Source of the DNA: Spirochaetota bacterium | Lineage (GTDB): Bacteria > Spirochaetota > Spirochaetia > DTKZ01 | Length of the DNA stretch: 12,023 bases | Assembly (NCBI GenBank): GCA_029562045.1 | Contig: JAKQWJ010000167.1 | Coordinates: 1-12,023, forward strand | Reading direction: 5' to 3' | In this document: positions 1 through 5,462 of the stretch, piece by piece | Numbering within the stretch: the stretch's first letter is position 1 | How the letters are laid out: every line of letters starts with the position of its first letter | Program-made: the position numbers and the translations under genes | Notes under the pieces: generated by a model | What the model was told of the DNA's origin: nothing | The model's input: only the letters and a program-made list of their open reading frames with translations | Database searches by the model: none

Positions 1-507
1 CGCGGCGTGGCGGATCACCTTTCCGGTGGTCTCCGGGGTCTGGGGGTAGTGTCCCCCCAGGAGCTTGACGCCGAAGGCCCCGTCCCGCAGCGCCGCGGCG
101 AGGCGGTCCCGGATTTCTCCGTCCCCGGGACCGGCGTTTTCGGCCCCCTCGCCAAGGGTGAAGGCCTCGAGACAGGCGATGTTCATGCCGGAGCCGTGGT
201 TCCGCAGGTTGTAAAACACGTTTTCCGCCGGTCCCGCCATGTCCAGCGCGGTGACGACCCCTTCCCGGGCCATCATCCTGAACCCCGGGTAATCCCCGAT
301 CCAGGAGGAAACATGCGTATGGGGGTCGATCACCCCGGGGATGACCCACATCCCCTCCACCTCCACCACCCGCTCGGCCAGGGACAGGTCCAGATTCCGG
401 CCGGTCTCCGCCACCCGCTCCCGGTCCAGCCCGATATCTCCGATGAAATCGGCGCCGTTGACGGGATCGATTATGCGCCCCCCGGTGAGAACGAGACTAT
501 ACCTCAT
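1..507 (-). CDS. Amidohydrolase of the dihydroorotase/hydantoinase/D-aminoacylase type, N-terminal part only
   Basis: The reading frame starts at the ATG at 505-507 and stays open to the window edge, giving 169 residues. The N-terminus has the usual small beta-sandwich lead-in (LVLTGGRIIDPVNG), then VIPGVIDPHTHVSSW. The HTH pair there is the HxH metal-ligand motif that opens the amidohydrolase TIM barrel. Further on, FGVKLLGGHYP carries a lysine placed like the carboxylated metal-bridging lysine of hydantoinases and D-aminoacylases. The family hydrolyses cyclic or N-acyl amide bonds in the cytoplasm; no signal peptide is visible. The ATG overlaps the 3' end of the upstream abgA-like gene by 11 bp, so the two are very likely translationally coupled and work on the same substrate or in consecutive steps. 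The C-terminal metal ligands lie outside the window, so activity and substrate class (hydantoin, dihydropyrimidine, N-acyl-D-amino acid, other) cannot be decided here. Confidence 0.85.
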   Translation of the reverse strand, partial: MRYSLVLTGGRIIDPVNGADFIGDIGLDRERVAETGRNLDLSLAERVVEVEGMWVIPGVIDPHTHVSSWIGDYPGFRMMAREGVVTALDMAGPAENVFYNLRNHGSGMNIACLEAFTLGEGAENAGPGDGEIRDRLAAALRDGAFGVKLLGGHYPQTPETTGKVIRHAA

Positions 508-1816
508 GGCTTTCCCCCCCCAGTTCCAGGGCCAGCAGGGCCAGAATTTCCACCCCCCGGCCAAGGACGGACTCGTCGAAGTCGAACTGGGGGGAATGAT
601 GGTTCCCCACCAGATCGCTTCCCAGAAGAAGATAGGTGGAACGACCTCCTCTGTCGGCCACTCTTTTCATCATGTGGGTGAAATCTTCGCTGACCCCGAT
701 GGATCCCTCGTTGCTCAGCTTGAGGTCCGGAAAGACCCCGCTTCGCCGGGCGATCTCATGCACCCGCCGCATCAGCCCCTCGTCGCTGTCCCCGCTCGCC
801 GCCTCTCCCATCCGGACGATGGAGCAGCGGGTCCCGTGCATCTCCGCGGAGGTGGCAATTATTCTCTCCGCATAGGTCCTGGCGTAATCGTCGAGGGCGG
901 AGGTCTCCCCCCGGGTTTCCATTACCAGGACCGCCCGGTCGGGGATGAGGTTTCTCCCGGCCCCGGTTGTCAGAGACCCCACATGTACCCAGGTCCTTCC
1001 TGCTCCATGGGGCGGGATGGCCTGAAGGTTCATCACCGCCGTCGCCGCGGACAGCAGGGCGTTCCTCCCCTTGTGGGGGTCGTAGGCGGGGTGGGCGGGG
1101 ACTCCGGTGAAATGGGCGTCGAACTTGGTGGTGGCCAGAAAGCCCCGGGTCCCACAGCGGAACTCCCCGGTTTTTCTCGCCCCCAGGCCGATGTGCAGGC
1201 CGAAGAGGATGTCCACGTCGTCCACCACCCCGGCTTCCACCATCGCCCTGGCCCCCCGAACCCCCTCCTCCGCAGGCTGGAAGATGAGTTTCACCCGCCC
1301 CGGAAGCCGGGCATCCAGCCCGGCGATTATTTCCGCCAGACCCAGCCCGATGGCGGCGTGGCCGTCGTGGCCGCAGGCGTGCATGGCTTCGTCATGGCGG
1401 GAGGTGAAATTTTCCCGGGCGGGGAAATGATCCGGGTCCAGGGTTTCCCGCACGGGAACCGCGTCGATGTCGAAGCGAAAACCGATGGTCGCTCCGGTCC
1501 CCTGTCCCAGCTCCCCCGTCACCCCGGTGAAGCCCTCCCGCATGGTTTCGGCGTACTCCCGGTCCGCCCCCTCCCGTATCGCCCTGTCGTACTGCCTGCG
1601 CATGGGGTCCGCCTCGGGAAGCCCCATCCGGGATTTTCCGTCCAGCACAGCCTGGCCGGTTTTCACCCTGTATCCCAGTTCCTGGAGCCTTCGGGCGATA
1701 AGCGACGCGGTCCGGTATTCCCCCCATCCAAGCTCCGGGTGGGCGTGGAAATCCCTGCGGTACCGCACCGCGTTCTCTTCCGCCAGGGGCAGGAGCTTTC
1801 TCAGCCTTTCTCTCAT
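497..1816 (-). CDS. abgA: M20-family amidohydrolase similar to AbgA (aminobenzoyl-glutamate hydrolase subunit A)
   Basis: This 439-residue protein has nearly the length of E. coli AbgA (436) and shares its signature stretches. Metal-site motifs in order are MHACGHDGH (145-153), PAEEG (181-185), the HIG histidine (208) and HH (406-407) near the C-terminus. The segment ATTKFDAHFTG (228-238) and the following region form the lid/dimerisation domain. The AbgA-type insertion between the first helices and the metal core (about 55-105, with SRMGLPEADP) separates it from plain IAA-amino-acid or hippurate hydrolases. E. coli AbgA, with AbgB, cleaves p-aminobenzoyl-glutamate. No abgB or abgT is seen here; a TRAP transporter sits upstream instead, so a related N-acyl or N-aroyl amino acid is possible. 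Start: AGAGG lies 6 nt upstream of this ATG. It follows dctM by 69 bp and overlaps the next amidohydrolase by 11 bp. The gene symbol rests on remembered family similarity, not a search. Confidence 0.88.
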   Translation of the reverse strand: MRERLRKLLPLAEENAVRYRRDFHAHPELGWGEYRTASLIARRLQELGYRVKTGQAVLDGKSRMGLPEADPMRRQYDRAIREGADREYAETMREGFTGVTGELGQGTGATIGFRFDIDAVPVRETLDPDHFPARENFTSRHDEAMHACGHDGHAAIGLGLAEIIAGLDARLPGRVKLIFQPAEEGVRGARAMVEAGVVDDVDILFGLHIGLGARKTGEFRCGTRGFLATTKFDAHFTGVPAHPAYDPHKGRNALLSAATAVMNLQAIPPHGAGRTWVHVGSLTTGAGRNLIPDRAVLVMETRGETSALDDYARTYAERIIATSAEMHGTRCSIVRMGEAASGDSDEGLMRRVHEIARRSGVFPDLKLSNEGSIGVSEDFTHMMKRVADRGGRSTYLLLGSDLVGNHHSPQFDFDESVLGRGVEILALLALELGGESHEV

Positions 1817-1885
1817 CGGCGACCTCTTTCATGAAGAATGGCCCGAACCCCATGGTCCTTTCCCTGAAAAACACTCCGGGGCGAT

Positions 1886-3199
1886 TCACCGTCCCATGTA
1901 GAGATTCGGGAGCCAGGTGGCGATCCCCGGGAAGATGTACAGAAAAACGATGACCACCACATCGGGAATGATGAAGGGCCAGATTCCCCTGAAGATATCC
2001 TCCAGGGAGACATCCTTGCCCGCCACCCCCTTCAGTGAAAAGGCGTTGAGCCCCACCGGGGGGGTTACGGCTCCGATTTCGGCCATTTTCATGGACAGAA
2101 TGCAGAACCAGACCGGGTTTATCCCCATTTTCAGGATGATGGGATAAAAAATCGGAAAGGAGAACATGAAAAAAGCCGAGGCGTTCATGAACATGCCGAG
2201 AAAGAAGAGGATCACCAGCATGATGACCGTCACCGCCGTGGGTCCGATGTTCATCTGCATGATGTAGCCCGCCACGTTGGAGGGCAATCGGGAAATCCCC
2301 AGGACCCGGCCGTAGTACAGGGCCCCGACCATGATGGCGAATATCATCGAAGAGGTCTTGGCCGATTCCTTCAGGGATTCCCGGATGACCGACACCTTTT
2401 TCAGCGGCCCCCGGAAAAACCCGATCAGAAAGGTTATCAGAGTCCCCGCGGCTGCGGCCTCGGTGGTGGTGAAGACACCTGAGTAAATCCCTCCCAGAAC
2501 GACGATCACCAGGATCCCGATGGGCCAGATCCGGGCGGTGAATTTCAGCTTCTCCCACAGGGAATAGTGAACCAGGTTCTCGTCCCGGGGCGCCAGCTTC
2601 GGGTTCCTCCAGGAGCGGTAGATTATCGACAGGGAATACATCGCCGCCGTCACCAGCCCGGGAACGACCCCCGCCATGAACAGAACGCCGATGGACTGGT
2701 CGGTCAGGATTGCCAGGACGATGAGAACACCACTGGGCGGAATCATGGACGCGAAGGTTCCCGCCGAGGCGATGCACCCCAGGGCGAAGGATTTGTCATA
2801 TTTAAGCCTCCGCATTTCCGGCAGCGCCACCCGGCCGAAAACCGCAGCCGCAGCCAGCGAGGATCCGGAAACCGCCCCGAAGGCGGCGTTGGCCCAGCAG
2901 GTGGCGACGCCGATGGATCCCGGGATTTTTCCGAACCATACCTGTGTGGAGTCGAAGGCGTCCTTCCCCAGCCCCGCCCGGGCGGCGAAAGACCCCATCA
3001 GCACGAAAAGCGGCAGGGTCGCGTAGGTGTCCGTGGCGATCCCGTAATACAGGGTCTGTCCGATCATGGCAAAGGCGGGGCCTATTCCCATCATCATGGC
3101 GGTGACCCCCAAACCCACGGCGAAAAAAATTATGAAAATATGCGCTCCCCCGGCGATCATCACGAGGAAAGCGAAAATCGTAATCATTCCCATCGTCAT
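1886..3199 (-). CDS. dctM: TRAP transporter large permease subunit DctM
   Basis: This is the large membrane subunit of a tripartite ATP-independent periplasmic transporter, an inner-membrane protein that drives solute uptake with an ion gradient. It has about 437 residues and is hydrophobic throughout, with about a dozen membrane segments. Family landmarks (numbered from the upstream ATG at 3208) are GAVSGSS (111-117), SMIPPSG (154-160), FTTTEAAAAG (246-255) and GAVTPPVGLN (379-388). These glycine- and proline-rich hairpins shape the ion and substrate sites of the family. Start choice: AGGAGG at 3209-3214 touches the first in-frame ATG (3206-3208) with no spacer. The ATG at 3197-3199, nine nucleotides from it, is therefore the better start, and the protein loses three residues. 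It lies 32 bp downstream of dctQ and 69 bp upstream of the abgA-like gene, in one operon. The family assignment is firm; the substrate is not readable from this subunit. Confidence 0.95.
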   Translation of the reverse strand: MTMGMITIFAFLVMIAGGAHIFIIFFAVGLGVTAMMMGIGPAFAMIGQTLYYGIATDTYATLPLFVLMGSFAARAGLGKDAFDSTQVWFGKIPGSIGVATCWANAAFGAVSGSSLAAAAVFGRVALPEMRRLKYDKSFALGCIASAGTFASMIPPSGVLIVLAILTDQSIGVLFMAGVVPGLVTAAMYSLSIIYRSWRNPKLAPRDENLVHYSLWEKLKFTARIWPIGILVIVVLGGIYSGVFTTTEAAAAGTLITFLIGFFRGPLKKVSVIRESLKESAKTSSMIFAIMVGALYYGRVLGISRLPSNVAGYIMQMNIGPTAVTVIMLVILFFLGMFMNASAFFMFSFPIFYPIILKMGINPVWFCILSMKMAEIGAVTPPVGLNAFSLKGVAGKDVSLEDIFRGIWPFIIPDVVVIVFLYIFPGIATWLPNLYMGR

Positions 3200-3208
3200 T
3201 TTTCCCAT

Positions 3209-3214
3209 CCTCCT
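3209..3214 (-). promoter_or_regulatory. Shine-Dalgarno of dctM
   Basis: AGGAGG on the minus strand. It abuts the upstream ATG (3206-3208) and is 9 nt from the ATG at 3197-3199, so it favours the latter as the dctM start. Confidence 0.7.
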
Positions 3215-3231
3215 GTGAATGAAATGACCGG

Positions 3232-3705
3232 TTAGCGCTTCTTCCCCGCGAAATCACGAAGGTGCAGGATCGCCTGAAAAAAGAAGAAGGTGAGTCCGAG
3301 GAAAATGACGAACTTCACCGGAAAAACCGGCAGGGGCGATGTCCCCGGGACCGATTCGCCGCTGGTGTAGGCTTCCAGGGCGGAAACTCCCGCGGTATAG
3401 GCCAGAACGGCGCCGATACCCACCGCAATCACGTAATTGACGATGTTCAAAATTTTTTGTCCCTTTAAGGGCACCCTGGCGATGATGAATTCGACCTTGA
3501 TGTGTTCGTCCGTTTCCTCGCAATGAGCGAGCCCCATGTAGATCCCCGCGACGAAGACGAAGGTCGTGAGTTCCAGGAGGCCCTGGACCCCCACTCCGAA
3601 AAATCGGGTGATGAAGTTGATCAGCAGAAGAAGGACGATTAGGCTGAGCATCCAACCGCTGAGTTCGGCAAAAAACCGGTTGATCGTCGATATGATTTTT
3701 TTCAC
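3232..3705 (-). CDS. dctQ: TRAP transporter small permease subunit DctQ
   Basis: This is the small membrane subunit of the TRAP transporter, 157 residues from a GTG start. Four hydrophobic segments are visible at about 16-36, 43-61, 88-108 and 128-148, the classic DctQ topology. The loop CEETDEHIKVEF (62-73) between the second and third segments matches the conserved C/EExxHIxVD-like signature of the family. Start choice: a longer in-frame ORF begins at 3771, but its first 22 residues run across the terminator hairpin and are not membrane-like. GGGAGG at 3712-3717 sits 6 nt before the GTG at 3703-3705. The gene lies downstream of dctP and an intrinsic terminator, and 32 bp upstream of dctM, so dctQ and dctM are probably made at a lower level than dctP. 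Confidence 0.92.
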   Translation of the reverse strand: MKKIISTINRFFAELSGWMLSLIVLLLLINFITRFFGVGVQGLLELTTFVFVAGIYMGLAHCEETDEHIKVEFIIARVPLKGQKILNIVNYVIAVGIGAVLAYTAGVSALEAYTSGESVPGTSPLPVFPVKFVIFLGLTFFFFQAILHLRDFAGKKR

Positions 3706-3720
3706 CAGAATCCTCCCGTT

Positions 3721-3743
3721 CCGGCCACTGGCGCCACGGCCGG
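3721..3743 (-). repeat. Inverted repeat just upstream of the dctQ ribosome binding site
   Basis: Six-base arms CCGGCC and GGCCGG (3721-3726 and 3738-3743) flank an 11-nt centre that itself holds the palindrome TGGCGCCA. In the transcript this would fold into a stable hairpin ending 3 nt before GGGAGG of dctQ. It could protect the 5' end of a processed dctQM message or modulate dctQ translation. The structure is seen; the role is inferred. Confidence 0.5.
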
Positions 3744-3745
3744 AT

Positions 3746-3783
3746 AAAAAAACGGCCCGGGATCGATCCATGATCCCGGTCCG
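3746..3783 (-). terminator. Intrinsic terminator (attenuator) between dctP and dctQ
   Basis: On the minus strand a 12-bp stem with one mismatch is formed by 3772-3783 and 3753-3764, around a 7-nt loop. It is followed directly by seven T (the A-run at 3746-3752). It begins 30 nt after the dctP stop. The downstream dctQM genes belong to the same transporter, so partial termination would set a high ratio of binding protein to permease. Confidence 0.8.
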
Positions 3784-3813
3784 CGCCTGGTCACACCCTT
3801 CGTCGAAGAGGGG

Positions 3814-4887
3814 TCACTTTTTCGCCGCCTCGTCCATGAATTTTTCGATGTCTTCAACGAACTGCTTTCCGTTCGGAATTCCCGCCTTTTCCGCCTTCGC
3901 GGCGATCTCCGCCTTCAGGACCGCCAGAATCGGCATGTTCTGCCAGAAGGCCACGTCCTCGTCGCTGGCCATCACCAGCTCCTTGCCGTTGTCGCGGAAA
4001 ATCTTCACTTCCGCGTCGTAGGCCTCGTCGTATATCGGGCCGAACCTCTTGTCCACGATGTCCACGGCTTTCCGTATCTTCTCCTGGGTGTCGGCGGAGA
4101 AACCCTTCCACCGGTCCGCGTTCATCGTGAAGGTGAAGGGCACCCAGAGTCCCAGTTTCGCGGAGGTGAAGGAATAGGGGGCGGGTTCGTAGAATTTCTG
4201 TCCCGTCATGGCCTCGATATTCGTGAAAACCGCGTCGATGGTGCCGGTCTGCAGGGCCATGTAACAGTCGTTGAAAGGAACGGATACCGGAATGGCGCCG
4301 ATCTCCTTTTCCTTCAGCATCCGGAGATAGACCTCCGAGGAGGCTCTGATCTTGAGTCCCCGAAAATCCTTCAGGCTCTTGACGGGCTTGGTGGAGCTCA
4401 GGTTCAGCGCTCCGGGAAAGTACTGCCAGAGAAATTTCTGGTTGTATTTTTCGAACTCGTCCAGGTACTGGGGGTACTTCTTGTAGGTCCTTTCCACCAC
4501 CTCCTTCTTCTGGTGATGCTTGGGGGGAGATTTGGTGTACGCCACCACGGCGGAGTGCACGGGCAGCTGTCCGGGATAATAGGCGGGGTTTATGTCGCCG
4601 ATATCGACGACGCCTCCCTTCACGGCGTTCAGGACCTCGTTGCCTGTGGCCAGGGACTGGCTGTAATAAATGTCGATCTTGACCTTGCCGCCCGTGGCTT
4701 TTTCGATCTCCTCTTTCAGGAGCCGGGAACCGACGCTTCGGGATACATCCGGCGGGTGATGGGTGGACAGTTTCAGGGTGACGGCTTTTTCTTCTCCCCC
4801 AGTCTCACCCTTTCCTCCGGCGAATACCGTCGCGGCCGCCAGGGCGAGGATCAGGACCCCGAGAAAACAGTGGCGCAGTGTTTTCAT
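3814..4887 (-). CDS. dctP: TRAP transporter substrate-binding protein DctP
   Basis: This is the periplasmic binding protein of the TRAP transporter (DctP/SBP family), 357 residues. A signal peptide is clear: MKTLRHC, a hydrophobic core, then a TVFA|GGKGE signal-peptidase-I-like site at about residue 23; there is no lipobox cysteine at the cleavage site. The mature part follows the DctP plan: THHPPD near the start, VKIDIYYSQSLATGNE (69-84), FRGLKIRA (175-182) and PFNDCYMALQTGTIDAVF (204-221). R181 corresponds to the family arginine that usually forms a salt bridge with a substrate carboxylate, so an acidic ligand is likely. Start: AGGAGGT lies 3-4 nt from the ATG, and a perfect sigma70 promoter ends about 32 nt upstream. 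The open frame continues to 5211, but that extension crosses the promoter and a repeat array and is not coding. This is the first gene of the operon, followed by an intrinsic terminator. Confidence 0.95.
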   Translation of the reverse strand: MKTLRHCFLGVLILALAAATVFAGGKGETGGEEKAVTLKLSTHHPPDVSRSVGSRLLKEEIEKATGGKVKIDIYYSQSLATGNEVLNAVKGGVVDIGDINPAYYPGQLPVHSAVVAYTKSPPKHHQKKEVVERTYKKYPQYLDEFEKYNQKFLWQYFPGALNLSSTKPVKSLKDFRGLKIRASSEVYLRMLKEKEIGAIPVSVPFNDCYMALQTGTIDAVFTNIEAMTGQKFYEPAPYSFTSAKLGLWVPFTFTMNADRWKGFSADTQEKIRKAVDIVDKRFGPIYDEAYDAEVKIFRDNGKELVMASDEDVAFWQNMPILAVLKAEIAAKAEKAGIPNGKQFVEDIEKFMDEAAKK

Positions 4888-4918
4888 AATACCTCCTCTG
4901 GTACTTCCGAATCGGTCA

Positions 4919-4946
4919 ATTATAGCATCCCGGCCCGGGGTGTCAA
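4919..4946 (-). promoter_or_regulatory. Perfect sigma70-type promoter of dctP
   Basis: The minus strand reads TTGACA (4941-4946), a 16-nt spacer, then TATAAT (4919-4924). Transcription would start near 4912, about 25 nt before the dctP ATG. Both hexamers match consensus exactly. A short dyad CCGATTCGG lies in the predicted leader or start region and could be an operator half-site, but this is weak. Confidence 0.85.
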
Positions 4947-5091
4947 ATGAAAACAGGCTCCGCAAAATGAGGTCGGCGTTGAAGATCATGGCCTTAAAAA
5001 AACCGGCGGCGGGAACGAAACCACGGCTTTCGGCCCCGGCTCCCCGGACCGGGAGGGCTGCGCACCGGGGATCAGGCCGGGGCCTCCGGCA
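4947..5091. other. Non-coding stretch between the dctP promoter and the repeat array
   Basis: No gene was recognised. Frames are open by GC bias only, with no ribosome binding site or family motif. On the minus strand there is a run of seven T (4996-5002) after GC-rich sequence, and a small CGAAA/TTTCG hairpin lies just upstream of it. This might serve as a weak end point for the tRNA-Leu transcript, but the stem next to the T-run is poor. Confidence 0.4.
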
Positions 5092-5202
5092 GGGGCGTGG
5101 GTGGCGGCTGCCCGGGGCGCGGGTGATGGATGCCCCGGGGCGCGGGTGATGGATGCCCCAGGCGCGGGTGATGGATGCCCGGGCGAGGGTAGCGGCTGCC
5201 CC
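5092..5202. repeat. Tandem array of five imperfect GC-rich units, each able to form a hairpin
   Basis: Five consecutive units are at 5092-5113, 5114-5136, 5137-5160, 5161-5180 and 5181-5202 (22, 23, 24, 20 and 22 bp). The three inner units share GGCGCGGGTGATGGATGCCC almost exactly. The two outer ones carry a variant core ending GCGGCTGCCC. Complete units begin with GGGGC or GGGC and end with GCCC(C), so each can fold back on itself. Unit lengths vary and are not multiples of three, which argues against a coding repeat. The array lies 78-188 bp past the tRNA-Leu 3' end and about 150 bp upstream of the dctP promoter. Confidence 0.8.
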
Positions 5203-5209
5203 GGGCGCC

Positions 5210-5226
5210 AATCCGCCGAAGACCGG
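5210..5226 (-). repeat. 17-nt near-copy of the 3' end of tRNA-Leu
   Basis: The 17 bases here match 5276-5292, the acceptor 3' strand, the T-arm edge and a few downstream bases of tRNA-Leu, with one mismatch at the discriminator position. Weaker similarity continues for about ten further bases outside the tRNA. The two copies are direct repeats offset by 66 bp, as in att-site duplications at tRNA genes. The stretch between them is too short to be an element now. Confidence 0.6.
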
Positions 5227-5279
5227 TGGCGGGGAGCGGGGCCCCGGTGTGCATCATGACGCGGTCCCCCGTGCGAATC

Positions 5280-5366
5280 TGCCGAAGACCGGAATCGAAC
5301 CGGCACGGAATTTTTGGTTCCGGGGGATTTTAAGTCCCCTGTGTCTACCTGTTCCACCACTTCGGC
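5280..5366 (-). tRNA. tRNA-Leu (anticodon UAA)
   Basis: The minus strand folds as a class II tRNA of 87 nt. The acceptor arms are GCCGAAG (5360-5366) and CTTCGGC (5281-5287), with discriminator A at 5280. The D-arm begins TGGTGGAA and contains GGTAGACAC. The anticodon stem GGGGA/TCCCC encloses loop CTTAAAA with anticodon TAA (complement of 5330-5332). A long variable arm follows, then the T-arm GCCGGTTCGATTCCGGT. It resembles other bacterial tRNA-Leu(UAA) in the D-arm and anticodon region. CCA is not encoded, so it must be added after transcription. Confidence 0.96.
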
Positions 5367-5377
5367 AGTCGTCGGGG

Positions 5378-5407
5378 ATTCTACTATTCCCGCCTTGAGC
5401 GGGTCAA
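5378..5407 (-). promoter_or_regulatory. Probable sigma70 promoter of tRNA-Leu
   Basis: The minus strand has TTGACC (5402-5407), an 18-nt spacer and TAGAAT (5378-5383), placing the start about 5 nt before the tRNA. A dyad CCTTGA-N5-TCAAGG (5393-5409) overlaps the -35 box. It could be chance or a regulatory site for this divergent region. Confidence 0.65.
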
Positions 5408-5462
5408 GGGAATGGACCCCGCCGGCTTGCATCTCCCACACCGGAGAGCTACACTTCCGGGG

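Noticed and set aside
341..1834. Long plus-strand open frame (497 codons) opposite the amidohydrolases
   Set aside because: It is antisense to abgA-like and amidohydrolase genes with intact motifs. It is rich in Pro, Gly, His and Arg with no domain pattern, as expected of a GC-driven shadow frame.
1392..2777. 461-codon minus-strand frame overlapping dctM and the abgA-like gene
   Set aside because: It is in a different frame from both real genes, with low-complexity composition and no motif. It spans the dctM/abgA boundary.
4888..4918. Riboswitch in the dctP leader
   Set aside because: The predicted leader is only about 25 nt, too short for a known aptamer class.
5092..5202. CRISPR array
   Set aside because: Units are directly adjacent with no spacers, vary in length, and have no cas genes nearby.
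4888..5211. N-terminal extension of DctP by 108 residues
   Set aside because: It would translate through a perfect promoter and the repeat array, in front of a good ribosome binding site and signal peptide. It consists of repeat-derived His/Pro/Arg-rich sequence.
5210..5292. Existing mobile element bounded by the tRNA-end duplication
   Set aside because: Only about 50 bp lie between the copies, with no integrase or cargo. At most a scar is supported.
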